Below, piece by piece: positions 23,474-31,598 of a stretch of 34,005 nucleotides of DNA. The translations under genes and the position numbers were made by a program. This DNA comes from JAVKDP01 sp040222185 (GTDB taxonomy: Bacteria > Bacteroidota > Rhodothermia > Balneolales > Balneolaceae): positions 1 to 34,005 of the forward strand of contig JAVKDP010000111.1 of the NCBI GenBank assembly GCA_040222185.1, given 5' to 3'. Position 1 is the first letter of the stretch; every line of letters starts with the position of its first letter. Under the pieces are notes generated by a model. The model saw only the letters and a list, made by a program, of their open reading frames with translations, was not told the DNA's origin and made no database searches.

Positions 23474-25060
23474 ATGAAGAAATTGTTCCAGTCCTTTTTG
23501 CTTTTCGTTATGCTTTTATCTCTTTCTGTTTCAGCGCAGGAAATAACCTATCCTGATGGTTTCGATGAACCTATGCCATTGTATACGAAAGCGCTAGGAG
23601 ATTTTACATATCCTATTTCAGTAAATAATGACGAGGTACAGGCATATTTTGATCAGGGATTCCAGATGATGTATGCTTTTACAAAAGAAGATGGAGCGCG
23701 ATCATTCAGGGAAGCACAAAAGATCGATCCAACTTGTGCGATCTGTTATTGGGGAGAAGCATGGGCGTGGGGTTCTTATCTAAATGGAAGAATGAGAGAA
23801 GCTGAAGCCCCAAGAGCATATGCAGCTATTCAAAAAGCGGTTGATCTAGCCAATGATGGCTATGGAAGTGAGAAAGAAAAAGCACTGATCGAAGCTATGG
23901 CCGTTCGATATGTCGAAAACTATGACCCGGGGACACGAAGAGTACAGGATTCGTTGTATTCAATAGCTATGGAATCTGTTTACAAAGCTTTTCCAAATGA
24001 TTTAGATGCCGGGACATTATATGCTGAGTCTCTGTTCTTACTGGAACCTCGTCGGGGAGTGAGAGACTTAAATGCTCCAGGAACCAAAAAACTACATGGA
24101 GTTCTGGAAGGAATTTTAAAAAAGGATATCAAACATCCAGGCGCATGTCATTTATACATTCATGCTACTGAATCTACCAGCGATCCGGGAAAGGCAGAAG
24201 CTTGTTCTGAGTATATCGGGAATTCAATCCCTGGAGCAAGCCATATAAATCATATGCCGTCTCATACATGGAATGAGATTGGACGATGGGGTGATGCTGT
24301 TCGGGCAAACATACAGGCATGGCACTCTGATCAAAAAGAAACAATTGGAGAAGGTTTTGCAATTTACCCGAGCCATAACCTCCATATGTTGTTATTTGCC
24401 GGTTCAATGGATGGACAAAGTGGAGTTTCAACCCAGGCAGGAAAAGATTATACCAAGCTAACCGGGAATAATATGTATGAAGTACTAACCCTTGTTCGGT
24501 TTGGAAGGTTTGATGAAATCCCAAGAGTATCTGAAAGATCTGAACAAGATGTTCCTGGAGGAATGTGGGATTTTGCACAAGGCTATGCTCATCTAAAGAA
24601 AGGGGAGATCGATTTTGCAAAATTGTATTTGGGAAGAGTTTTAGAAGCTTCAAAAACTTCTACTTCAAGATTTAGATTCCATCCAGCTGATAATTTACTT
24701 GGAACCGTTGGAGGAATCCTGGAAGGAGAGATTCATTGGGAAGAAGGAGACATGGAAGCTGCAATTACTTCTTTTGCAAGGGCGGATTCCTTTTACACTG
24801 CGTTAGACTATGACGAACCAGAACCGTTACCATTTGCCGCGAAACACTGGCTTGGTGCTGCTTTGCTTGAAGTAGAGCGTTTTGCTGATGCAGAGGAAGT
24901 CTACCGTGCAGAATTAGAAGATCATCCCCATAATGGATGGTCGCTATATGGCCTTCAAAGAGCATTAGAAGGGCAAGGGAAATCCGATCCAAGTGTAGAT
25001 GAGGATTTTCAGAAAAGTTGGGCCAGATCCGATTCATGGATTAGAGGATCGAAGTTTTAA
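23474..25060 (+). CDS. exported tetratricopeptide-repeat protein with conserved Cys/His motifs
   Basis: A 528-residue protein with a Sec signal (residues 1-21, ...SVSAQ). TPR-like helices begin at about residue 55 (FDQGFQMMYAFTKEDGARSF) and recur to the C-terminus (FADAEEVYRAELEDHPHNGWSLYGLQRAL, key residues only). The family it belongs to carries CxxCYWGEA (Cys88, Cys91), HLYIHATE (His226, His230) and SHINHMPSHTW (His257, His260, His264), all present here. These look like a buried metal or cofactor site within a TPR fold, but the function is not known to me. It may share a transcript with the preceding lipoprotein. A weak hairpin follows the stop. Confidence 0.82.
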   Translation: MKKLFQSFLLFVMLLSLSVSAQEITYPDGFDEPMPLYTKALGDFTYPISVNNDEVQAYFDQGFQMMYAFTKEDGARSFREAQKIDPTCAICYWGEAWAWGSYLNGRMREAEAPRAYAAIQKAVDLANDGYGSEKEKALIEAMAVRYVENYDPGTRRVQDSLYSIAMESVYKAFPNDLDAGTLYAESLFLLEPRRGVRDLNAPGTKKLHGVLEGILKKDIKHPGACHLYIHATESTSDPGKAEACSEYIGNSIPGASHINHMPSHTWNEIGRWGDAVRANIQAWHSDQKETIGEGFAIYPSHNLHMLLFAGSMDGQSGVSTQAGKDYTKLTGNNMYEVLTLVRFGRFDEIPRVSERSEQDVPGGMWDFAQGYAHLKKGEIDFAKLYLGRVLEASKTSTSRFRFHPADNLLGTVGGILEGEIHWEEGDMEAAITSFARADSFYTALDYDEPEPLPFAAKHWLGAALLEVERFADAEEVYRAELEDHPHNGWSLYGLQRALEGQGKSDPSVDEDFQKSWARSDSWIRGSKF

Positions 25061-25072
25061 GAAAACAGGAAT

Positions 25073-25099
25073 AGAGGATGTGATTATTTCTCATCCTCT
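25073..25099. terminator. hairpin at the TPR/cupin convergent junction
   Basis: AGAGGATG (25073-25080) and CATCCTCT (25092-25099) pair around an 11-base loop rich in T on the plus strand. The right arm lies inside the last codons of the minus-strand cupin gene (encoding part of its DEDEK tail). It is a possible terminator for both genes. Confidence 0.45.
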
Positions 25100-25557
25100 T
25101 CAAAGAACTGAACACCATACTGAGTTCCCACTTCATTCAAAGCATAAAAGAGTCCATTAGGGTGCTTCGAATAATTTTCTTCATTGGCACCCATCTCTTC
25201 AAACATATCTTCAATTCCTGCAGGAGCGAAGAAGATCAGCATCCTGGCATTCTGATCAGAGTTGTTTTTAAATCGGTGCCGAACTCCCTTAGGTACATTT
25301 AGGTAAGTTCCTTTGGTAGCTACAGTTATATTTCCTTCTGCATAAAAAGTAACTTCCCCGTCCAATATATAAAAAGCTTCCTCTTCTTTGGTTTGAACAT
25401 GAGCAGGCGGCCCACCTCCGGGAGGAACGATACTTTCAAAAAAGAAATACTGGCCATCTGTATCTTTACCAGTGGCGTAATAATAATACTCATCACCAGC
25501 TCCGAATACTGCCTGACGATTAGAATCGGGTTTAACAATTTTGATTTTATTTGCCAT
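25084..25557 (-). CDS. cupin-domain protein (quercetinase-like single cupin)
   Basis: A 157-residue single-cupin protein. Cupin motif 1 is in PPAHVQTKEEEAFYILDGEVTFY (about residues 51-73; His53 and Glu60-62 region as likely metal ligands) and motif 2 in VPKGVRHRFKN with a His. The glycine-rich PPGGGPPAHV turn resembles quercetin 2,3-dioxygenase-like cupins. It is the last gene of the MarR operon, four bases after the YjdI-like gene. A role in opening or binding aromatic or quinone compounds would fit the operon but is inferred. Confidence 0.85.
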   Translation of the reverse strand: MANKIKIVKPDSNRQAVFGAGDEYYYYATGKDTDGQYFFFESIVPPGGGPPAHVQTKEEEAFYILDGEVTFYAEGNITVATKGTYLNVPKGVRHRFKNNSDQNARMLIFFAPAGIEDMFEEMGANEENYSKHPNGLFYALNEVGTQYGVQFFEEDEK

Positions 25558-25561
25558 ATGG

Positions 25562-25765
25562 TTACTCGTAACTAATGGTCAGTGCTCCAGATGGGCACTT
25601 CGATACCTGGTTAATAATCTCTTCCTTGGTAGCATTTTCTACTTGAACCCAGGGGCGTTCCTTCGGTTTGAATACTTCTGATAATCCTCTTGCACAAAAA
25701 CCAGAATGGGTACACTTAGATAAATCAAATACAATGTTGATGTCTTCTTTTGGATATTTTTTCAT
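25562..25765 (-). CDS. YjdI-like (4Fe-4S) mono-cluster protein
   Basis: A 67-residue protein of the Fer4_19/DUF1271 family. The cluster ligands appear to be Cys18, His20 or a nearby residue, Cys24 and Cys57 (FDLSKCTHSGFCARGL and VSKCPSGAL). Such proteins are thought to hold one 4Fe-4S cluster and to pass electrons in stress or detoxification systems; a firm role is not known. It lies 18 bases after the FMN reductase gene and four bases before the cupin gene. A reductase-to-ferredoxin pairing is therefore plausible. Confidence 0.9.
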   Translation of the reverse strand: MKKYPKEDINIVFDLSKCTHSGFCARGLSEVFKPKERPWVQVENATKEEIINQVSKCPSGALTISYE

Positions 25766-25783
25766 AATAATATTGGCTTTAGT

Positions 25784-26347
25784 TTAAGAAATAGCAGTGA
25801 GTTCAGCATTTTGAAGAGCATCATCAAATTGCTTTAAAATGGTTTTGAAATTAGTATTCAATTCAGAGTCAATAATTCCCTTTTCACTATCAAAATTAGC
25901 TTTAAAAGAAGGGAGGGAGAAACTTGAAATTTCATTTTTATTCATAAAAGAATAACTCTTGGCAGCCGTTTCTAAGACAGTTTTTCCACCTCTTCCACCA
26001 GGTGAAGTTGCTAGAAGCAGCATAGGCTTATTATCCCATACGCTTCCTTCAAGTCTTGAAACCCAGTCAAATATATTCTTAAAAGCGGCAGTGTATGATC
26101 CATTATGCTCTGCAAAAGAAATAACGATGCCATCAGAATTTTTGATTTCTTTTTTAAAACTCTTTGCAAGCTCGGGTATACCAGTTTCCCTTTCCTTATC
26201 AATACTGTAAATAGGCATTTCAAAATCATTCAGGTCCAGAAGGGTTACAGAAGCATCGGGTATTTGGTGAGCAGTATAATTTGAAAATATTTTATTAATA
26301 GAATTCTTGCTACTACTGGCTCCGAAGGCAATAATTTTTTTCGTCAT
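25784..26347 (-). CDS. NAD(P)H-dependent FMN reductase/quinone reductase-like flavoprotein
   Basis: A 187-residue flavodoxin-like protein of the NADPH-dependent FMN reductase family (PF03358). The phosphate-binding loop GASSSKNSINK is at the N-terminus. SFAEHNGSYTAAFKNIFDW, in the usual EYNGSxPxxLKNxIDW position, packs on the flavin. The SPGGRGG loop follows at about 115. It should reduce FMN, quinones or other electrophiles in the cytoplasm. It begins four bases after the MarR gene, which implies that its substrate or product is what MarR senses. Confidence 0.9.
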   Translation of the reverse strand: MTKKIIAFGASSSKNSINKIFSNYTAHQIPDASVTLLDLNDFEMPIYSIDKERETGIPELAKSFKKEIKNSDGIVISFAEHNGSYTAAFKNIFDWVSRLEGSVWDNKPMLLLATSPGGRGGKTVLETAAKSYSFMNKNEISSFSLPSFKANFDSEKGIIDSELNTNFKTILKQFDDALQNAELTAIS

Positions 26348-26351
26348 GATT

Positions 26352-26771
26352 TTAAGATTTAAGTTTAATAATGAGGTTTGAGAGCATCTTTAGCTCATCA
26401 GAGTTTAGATTATTCATCATAGGTCGATGGAGTAACTGGACCTTTTTGTTTAATACTTCAAGTTGTTTTATCCCATTCTTTGTAATGATGATGTCCATTT
26501 TTCTCCTGTTTTCAGCACATTCTTTACGCTCAACAAAATCCTTTGAAAGTAATTTGTCTATGATCCTTGTGATGTTGCTGCTTTTTTGAATCATTCTTTT
26601 TTGAATAGTCTCTACAGTAAGAGGTGTACCAACCGATCCATTTAGGATCCTCAACACATTGAACTGGGGTTCAGAGATATCGAATTCTTTTAACTCCTTC
26701 GTCACCTGATCTGTAATCCAATGACCTGTTGAAATAATCTGGAAAATTGCTGAAAAGTAATTTTTACTCAT
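26352..26771 (-). CDS. MarR-family transcription regulator
   Basis: A 139-residue winged-helix regulator. The recognition region TVETIQKRMIQKSSNITRIIDKLLSKDFVER (key residues at about 53-85) and the wing with ENRRKMDIIITKNG are typical of MarR. One cysteine (in KECAENRR) sits in the wing and might sense oxidants or quinones. It heads the operon with reductase, iron-sulfur protein and cupin. A palindrome 13 bases before its ATG is a likely binding site for its own product, so the operon is probably repressed until a ligand or oxidant appears. Confidence 0.92.
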   Translation of the reverse strand: MSKNYFSAIFQIISTGHWITDQVTKELKEFDISEPQFNVLRILNGSVGTPLTVETIQKRMIQKSSNITRIIDKLLSKDFVERKECAENRRKMDIIITKNGIKQLEVLNKKVQLLHRPMMNNLNSDELKMLSNLIIKLKS

Positions 26772-26783
26772 TTATATACAATA

Positions 26784-26797
26784 GTTGTAGGTACAAC
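26784..26797. promoter_or_regulatory. putative MarR operator
   Basis: GTTGTAGGTACAAC is a perfect six-base inverted repeat with a two-base centre, 12 bases before the MarR ATG. The size and place are those of MarR-family operators that block transcription. Confidence 0.55.
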
Positions 26798-26856
26798 AGT
26801 AAGTTATAAATCTTTATTCTTTTTTCAAAATGACCTTAAGAGAAGGGGTAGTTTTA

Positions 26857-27699
26857 CTAAGAGATTAGCGGTGTATGATCCTGGTTAGCCCATTCTGCCA
26901 TTGACCCGTCATATAGTTTGACATGAGGAAAGCCGAGCATATTTAAGCAGAAGACGGAGAAGGAAGCTCTTACTCCAGCCTGGCAATGAACAGCAATAGT
27001 ATGTTCCCGATCAAGATTTGAATCTTTAAATCGTTTTTTGATCTCCTCATCAGATCTGAAAAAATGAACACCCTGAGTTGATTCCTGGAGTAAATCACTC
27101 CATTCCAGATTAATGGCTTCAGGGATATGCCCAACACGGTTGTTAGGAGAATCAGCAGTACCGTTATATTCCGCTTCGGATCTTACATCAAGAATTTGCC
27201 ACTTAGAATCTTTGTGTTTAGCCAGTAATTCATCAGTACTGGTAGATAACCCGGGATGTTCTATCGGTACGAATTCATTCTTAACGTCCTTAGCTTCATG
27301 CTTTTTAAACGAAACGGGCAATCCAGCTACAACCCACGCCTGCCAACCTCCATCCAGAAGACGGACGTTCTTAAATCCGTAATATCTTAATACCCACCAA
27401 AAACGGGTTGCAAAGTGATTTCTCCATTCGTCATAACAAATAACGGTAGTATTTGCTCCGATACCCAGTTCTTTCAACAGCTTTTGAAACTCAACCTTAT
27501 TTGGTAGCAGGGTGGACGGTTTTCCATCTTCCTCAGATTTTACATAGGGGTGTCCAGGTCTCATTAGTGCTCCTGGAATATGAGCCCTGAGGTAGGCATT
27601 TACATCCCACTGACAATCCACAACTACTAAATCATCATCATTTAAATGTTCTGAAAGCCAGGTTGTATCAACAAGAAATTCTGTATTTAAATGATTCAT
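26857..27699 (-). CDS. tandem-rhodanese sulfurtransferase (thiosulfate/3-mercaptopyruvate type)
   Basis: A 280-residue protein with two rhodanese domains. The N-terminal one (about 1-135) has DEWRN at the loop position and is probably structural. The C-terminal one has the active-site loop with Cys239 in HCQAGVRAS and the CH2-type motif GSMAEW. It moves sulfane sulfur from thiosulfate or mercaptopyruvate to an acceptor such as cyanide or thiols. The loop sequence CQAGVRA does not decide between the two donors. It lies 17 bases downstream of the amidase gene on the same strand. Confidence 0.9.
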   Translation of the reverse strand: MNHLNTEFLVDTTWLSEHLNDDDLVVVDCQWDVNAYLRAHIPGALMRPGHPYVKSEEDGKPSTLLPNKVEFQKLLKELGIGANTTVICYDEWRNHFATRFWWVLRYYGFKNVRLLDGGWQAWVVAGLPVSFKKHEAKDVKNEFVPIEHPGLSTSTDELLAKHKDSKWQILDVRSEAEYNGTADSPNNRVGHIPEAINLEWSDLLQESTQGVHFFRSDEEIKKRFKDSNLDREHTIAVHCQAGVRASFSVFCLNMLGFPHVKLYDGSMAEWANQDHTPLIS

Positions 27700-27716
27700 A
27701 ACGAGAAGATTAGAGT

Positions 27717-29291
27717 TTAAAATTCATAGTTTCTGAAAGTAGGTGCTTTACGAACGTTAGTAGCCTGCTCGAATGAATAAGCGATTTCTATTAAAGCAGG
27801 TTCAGTCCAGGCTTTCCCAAAGAAGGAGATTCCAACTGGTAATCCATCCACAAAACCCATTGGAACAGTAATGTTAGGATATCCTGAACGCGCAGCAGGA
27901 GAGCTTGATGAAGTCGCAAAGTTGTCTCCATTGGTGTGATCGATTTTCCAAGCAGGGCCGCCAGTAATCCCAATAATTGCATCCAGGTTGTTCTCATCCA
28001 TCACTTTATCGATACCTTCTTCGCGGGTATATTTAAGCATTCTTTCCAATGCATCTTTGTATTCTTGTGAATCTAAATCGCCTTTTGCTTGTGCTTGCAA
28101 CAGGATATCATGGTCAAAGATCATTTCATCAGGATTGGCGAGTGTTTTCTCAATAACCTCTTCTAAATCTTTGGCTTTTGCATTATCACCTAAAGAAGCC
28201 AGGTACTTATTTACTCCATCTTTGAACTCGTAAAGAAGAACGTTATAGGAGTCTCGGCCAACATTTTGTTCTCCAATTCTATCTAATTCAATAATGGTAA
28301 CACCCTGGCTTTCCAGGAATCGTACCGTTTCATACATAAGCGTATCTGTTTTATGATCGCCACCTAATGAAGGGTTATATAAGCCAATTCGTTTTCCATC
28401 AAGTGCACCTGTTTTCAAAAAAGGTGTGTAGTCATAGTATGATTTACCTTCACTTTCATCTGTGGCTGGGTCTCTCTCATCCACACCTATCATTGTGCCA
28501 AGCATAATTACGGCATCAGTTACAGTTCTAGCCATTGGTCCAGGGGTGTCCTGAGTTTCGGAAATGGGGATAATCCCTGAGCGACTTAACAATCCAACAG
28601 TAGGCTTAATACCTACCAAACCATTTGCAGAAGAAGGGCATACAATAGAGCCATTTGTTTCTGTACCGATTGCAAGTACAGCAAAGTTAGCAGAAATCGA
28701 AGCACCTGATCCTGCACTGGAACCACAGGGATTGCGCGTAATATCGTATGGGTTTTTTGTTTGTCCACCAAGAGCACTCCAGCCACTTGAAGAGTTATTA
28801 CTGTGGAAATTAGCCCATTCACTCAGATTGGCTTTCCCGAGAATAATAGCGCCGCTTTCTCTTAATTTCATTGCAATGAAGCTATCCTGTAATGGCATGG
28901 AACCTTCCATAACCGCAGCTCCGGCAGTATTAGGCATTTTATCTTTTGTGTCGATATTGTCTTTCAAGATTACTGGGATGCCATGCAATGGGCCTTTAAT
29001 GTTTCCTTCTGCGAGTGCTTTATCCAGCTCTTCTGCGATGGTTATCGCATCAGGATTTAGCGTGATAATGGAATTTATAGTAGGGCCGTTTTTATCAAGT
29101 GCTTCAATTCTTTCCAGGTAAGCTTCAACTACATCCTTAGAAGTATAAGTACCATTTTTGTACTTCGTGTGTAGTTCCGATATGGTTATTTCCTCAAGTC
29201 CTAGTTCTTCATATTTAGAAACAGAATTTGATGTACAGGATGAGAGAACAAAAGCAAAGATTAGCAGGAGGGAGAGAAGAGACGTTTTCAT
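27717..29291 (-). CDS. amidase-signature lipoprotein
   Basis: A 524-residue amidase-signature enzyme exported as a lipoprotein: hydrophobic signal then LSSC with Cys19. The Ser-cisSer-Lys triad is present: Lys110 in VILKDNID, the cis-serine in CGSSAGSGAS (about 191-192) and the nucleophile Ser215 in TETNGSIVCPSS. It hydrolyses amide bonds outside the cytoplasm; the substrate is unknown. It resembles many Bacteroidota amidases used for scavenging. The start ATG at 29291 sits right before the signal. The 203-base gap upstream of it, up to the divergent ArsR gene, shows only the ArsR promoter. Confidence 0.93.
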   Translation of the reverse strand: MKTSLLSLLLIFAFVLSSCTSNSVSKYEELGLEEITISELHTKYKNGTYTSKDVVEAYLERIEALDKNGPTINSIITLNPDAITIAEELDKALAEGNIKGPLHGIPVILKDNIDTKDKMPNTAGAAVMEGSMPLQDSFIAMKLRESGAIILGKANLSEWANFHSNNSSSGWSALGGQTKNPYDITRNPCGSSAGSGASISANFAVLAIGTETNGSIVCPSSANGLVGIKPTVGLLSRSGIIPISETQDTPGPMARTVTDAVIMLGTMIGVDERDPATDESEGKSYYDYTPFLKTGALDGKRIGLYNPSLGGDHKTDTLMYETVRFLESQGVTIIELDRIGEQNVGRDSYNVLLYEFKDGVNKYLASLGDNAKAKDLEEVIEKTLANPDEMIFDHDILLQAQAKGDLDSQEYKDALERMLKYTREEGIDKVMDENNLDAIIGITGGPAWKIDHTNGDNFATSSSSPAARSGYPNITVPMGFVDGLPVGISFFGKAWTEPALIEIAYSFEQATNVRKAPTFRNYEF

Positions 29292-29494
29292 AATCCAGAT
29301 TAGTTAGTTGTTACCCATGTTATTAGGTGAATATAATAGATGATGAGCGGAAGTTCAGTTTGGTAAAAATTATTTACAAAGTGAGAAGTTGATTTATGAT
29401 TTCATTCAAAAAAGTGAAAAGAAAAAGCTTGCACAGCCATACTCTTAACTCTATATTTGTAACCATTCAGTTACATAAATAACAACTAGTACGC
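29292..29494. other. divergent intergenic region, amidase/ArsR
   Basis: This gap between the amidase and ArsR starts holds the ArsR promoter at its right end. On the minus strand only TCACTTTG, a one-mismatch promoter box, suggests how the amidase is read. No repeat, small gene or hairpin of note was seen. Confidence 0.4.
29429..29459 (+). promoter_or_regulatory. near-ideal TTG-N20-TATATTTG promoter of the ArsR gene
   Basis: TTG at 29429-29431 and TATATTTG at 29452-29459 are separated by 20 bases, matching the Bacteroidota housekeeping promoter. The predicted start leaves a leader of about 28 bases before the ATG at 29495. Confidence 0.65.
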
Positions 29495-29824
29495 ATGAGA
29501 AGAGATGTATTTCAAGCCATAGCCGACCCGGTACGAAGAGACATTATTGGTTTATTAGCCCAGGAGACCTTAAACCTGAATTCAGTGGCCGAGAATTTTG
29601 ATATAAGTCGTCCAGCTATTTCCAAGCATATCAAAATCCTGACAGAGTGCGGGCTTGTTGTAATTAAGAAGAAGGGAAGGGAGCGGTATTGTTCTATTCA
29701 GCCTCAGAACTTAACCATCGTCTCGAACTGGGTTGAACAATTCAGAGCGCTTTGGGAAAACAGGCTGGATTCGTTTGAAGAATACCTGGATATATTAAAA
29801 ACCAAGAAGAGAAATGTGAATTGA
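29495..29824 (+). CDS. ArsR-family transcription regulator (SdpR-like)
   Basis: A 109-residue winged-helix repressor. The HTH runs from ADPVRRDIIGLL through LNSVAENFDISRPAISKHIKILTECGLV (key residues at about 25-55), and the wing is KKGRERYCSI. It has no CxC metal site of the arsenic type, and the single Cys lies in the wing. It resembles the SdpR/YgaV-like group often linked to an SRPBCC partner gene, yet no such partner follows; the next gene is convergent. Its targets are therefore unknown and may include the divergent amidase. Confidence 0.9.
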   Translation: MRRDVFQAIADPVRRDIIGLLAQETLNLNSVAENFDISRPAISKHIKILTECGLVVIKKKGRERYCSIQPQNLTIVSNWVEQFRALWENRLDSFEEYLDILKTKKRNVN

Positions 29825-29847
29825 ATGGGAGCTTTTCTTCTAGCTTA

Positions 29848-30996
29848 TCAATACAATTCATACTCCAATAGCCTGCATTCAATGGTTGAGTTATAAAACT
29901 CAAGTCTTCTACTGCTGCGTAATCCGACTTTTTTAGCCAGCGCAAAATTTCCGGTAAATACATATCCCCATTTACCGCTGCAATCTTGTTTAAAGAAATC
30001 GCCAATGGTTTTATATAAACCTACAAGCTCCTGGTCATGCCCGATTCTTTCACCATAAGGTGGATTTATCACAACTACACCATCACCATAAGGAACTTCA
30101 GTATCACGGAAATCACATTGCCTAAACTCAATCAGATGATCAACCCCGGCTGTTTTAGCATTTCTTTTAGCTGCTTCAATGGCTCGTTTATCAATATCGG
30201 TTGCAAGGATGCGACTATGATCAGGAAAATCTTTTAGCGAATCGTTTTTGAGAGAAAGGCGAAGTTCACTCCATTTCGCCTCGTCAAAGCCAAGAATGTG
30301 TTTAATGCCATAATTAGGTCTTAATTGTCCTGGAGCTCTGTTAAGGGCAATCAGAGCGGCTTCAATGGCGATTGTACCGCTACCGCACATCGGGTTTATG
30401 AAATGCTGGCCAGGTTCCCATTTACTGGCTTTGATTATAGATGCAGCCAGTGTCTCCTGCATAGGAGCTGTATGATTCGACATTCGGTAACCCCGTCTCG
30501 ATATAGACTCACCCGAAGTATCCATATAAATGGAAGCCTCGTTTCCTTTCCAGAAGAGGAATACAACCGTATCGTTTAAACCTGGACCTGAATCTGGCCT
30601 TGCACCGCGTCTCATTCTTATTCGGTCAACAATGGCATCTTTAACAGAAAGGTTTGCAAACTGGGTATTGGTAATGCTGCTGTTTTTGATAAACGATGTG
30701 ATACTCAGGTATCCATGCCTGTCGATGTAGTTTTCCCACGGGATAGTTGAAAGCTCTTCTTTAAGCTCTTCAGCATTTTCGGCTTCAAAGGTTCCTAATA
30801 AGAAGTGAACTCTATGCGCTGTTCTTAGAGTCAGGTTCAGCTTCATGCAGTCATTCAAAGAACCTTTTGTTTCTACGCCTGCTTCCCGGGTAGATATAAC
30901 AGGGAATCCAAGTTCAATCAGCTCTTCTTTTAAATAAGGGACGATACCTTTAGGACAGGTAATTGAGATAGTGGATTGTTCCGAAAAGTCAGCCAA
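29848..30996 (-). CDS. THUMP-domain class I RNA methyltransferase (RlmL/YpsC-like)
   Basis: A 382-residue RNA guanine-N2 methyltransferase. The THUMP RNA-binding domain lies at about residues 50-165. The catalytic domain holds the SAM loop NPMCGSGTIAIEAALIA, ATDIDKRAIEAAKRNA, and motif IV INPPYGERIG for N2-guanine methylation. This matches the RlmL N-terminal half and the YpsC family, which modify 23S rRNA. The start is a TTG at 30996; an in-frame TAA lies about six codons upstream and there is no ATG near, so TTG is forced. It lies downstream of the FKBP gene's terminator. Confidence 0.9.
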   Translation of the reverse strand: MADFSEQSTISITCPKGIVPYLKEELIELGFPVISTREAGVETKGSLNDCMKLNLTLRTAHRVHFLLGTFEAENAEELKEELSTIPWENYIDRHGYLSITSFIKNSSITNTQFANLSVKDAIVDRIRMRRGARPDSGPGLNDTVVFLFWKGNEASIYMDTSGESISRRGYRMSNHTAPMQETLAASIIKASKWEPGQHFINPMCGSGTIAIEAALIALNRAPGQLRPNYGIKHILGFDEAKWSELRLSLKNDSLKDFPDHSRILATDIDKRAIEAAKRNAKTAGVDHLIEFRQCDFRDTEVPYGDGVVVINPPYGERIGHDQELVGLYKTIGDFFKQDCSGKWGYVFTGNFALAKKVGLRSSRRLEFYNSTIECRLLEYELY

Positions 30997-31031
30997 AGCG
31001 AATATGAGTTTTTAAGATGGGAGGATGTAGA

Positions 31032-31071
31032 TAGAAAAGAAAATAGCGGGCTGAAAATTCAACCCGCTATT
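31032..31071 (-). terminator. rho-independent terminator of the FKBP gene
   Basis: On the minus strand AATAGCGGG pairs with CCCGCTATT (31063-31071 with 31042-31050), followed by TTCTTTT. It begins 17 bases after the FKBP stop. Confidence 0.8.
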
Positions 31072-31087
31072 AAAAATCAAGAAAGAA

Positions 31088-31516
31088 TTAAGCTATTTCA
31101 ACAACTTCGATGTTGAATGTTAAGTCTTGTCCTGCAAGGGGATGGTTTGCATCAATAGTAACATCATCTCCTTCAACTTTAGTAATAACTACAGGTATTA
31201 CTTGTCCGTCTGGCTGGTTAAGTGAAAGCTGCATTCCAGCTTCAGGTTCCATATCCGGAGGAAGTTGACCTTTTGGTACTGTAATCTCCATTTGTGGATT
31301 GTGCTCGCCATAGGCTTCAGCACTCGGGATATTGGCAGTAGTAGTATCACCGACTTTAAGTCCGATAACAGCAGCTTCGAATCCAGGGATGAGCTGACCA
31401 TTTCCAAGAGTAAACTCTAAAGGTTCACGCGAAAGAGAAGAATCAAATACTTCTCCGTCTTTAAGGGTTCCGGTATAATGGACTTTTACGGTGTCTCCGT
31501 TTTTGATAGTAGACAA
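31088..31516 (-). CDS. SlyD-like FKBP peptidyl-prolyl isomerase
   Basis: A 142-residue FKBP-type isomerase and probable chaperone. The FKBP half (GDTVKVHYTGTLKDGEVFDSS; key residues) and the IF insert-in-flap domain (AYGEHNPQMEITVPKGQLP) are those of SlyD, and it ends DANHPLAGQDLTFNIEVVEIA (key residues) without the His-rich tail. I choose the TTG at 31516, which has AAAGAG six bases upstream. A TTG 14 codons earlier (31558) lies inside a TATCTTTG promoter box and cannot be translated from that promoter. A clear terminator follows the gene. Confidence 0.87.
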   Translation of the reverse strand: MSTIKNGDTVKVHYTGTLKDGEVFDSSLSREPLEFTLGNGQLIPGFEAAVIGLKVGDTTTANIPSAEAYGEHNPQMEITVPKGQLPPDMEPEAGMQLSLNQPDGQVIPVVITKVEGDDVTIDANHPLAGQDLTFNIEVVEIA

Positions 31517-31555
31517 AATGATCTCTTTTAAAGAATTATAAATTGTTAAGTGGCT

Positions 31556-31563
31556 CAAAGATA
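31556..31563 (-). promoter_or_regulatory. TAnnTTTG promoter box of the FKBP gene
   Basis: The minus strand reads TATCTTTG, an exact match. The predicted start at about 31549 leaves a leader of some 33 bases before the TTG at 31516, which argues against the upstream TTG start. Confidence 0.55.
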
Positions 31564-31598
31564 CGCAACTTACCAGTTAGAAAAATGTTCAAATCTCT

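Noticed and set aside
24174..24653. 159-codon minus-strand frame opposite the TPR gene
   Set aside because: Antisense to a coding region with clear family motifs, and low-complexity Leu/Gln/His content typical of shadow frames.
28564..29121. 185-codon plus-strand frame opposite the amidase gene
   Set aside because: It is the antisense shadow of a strongly conserved amidase; it has no signal, domain or ribosome site of its own.
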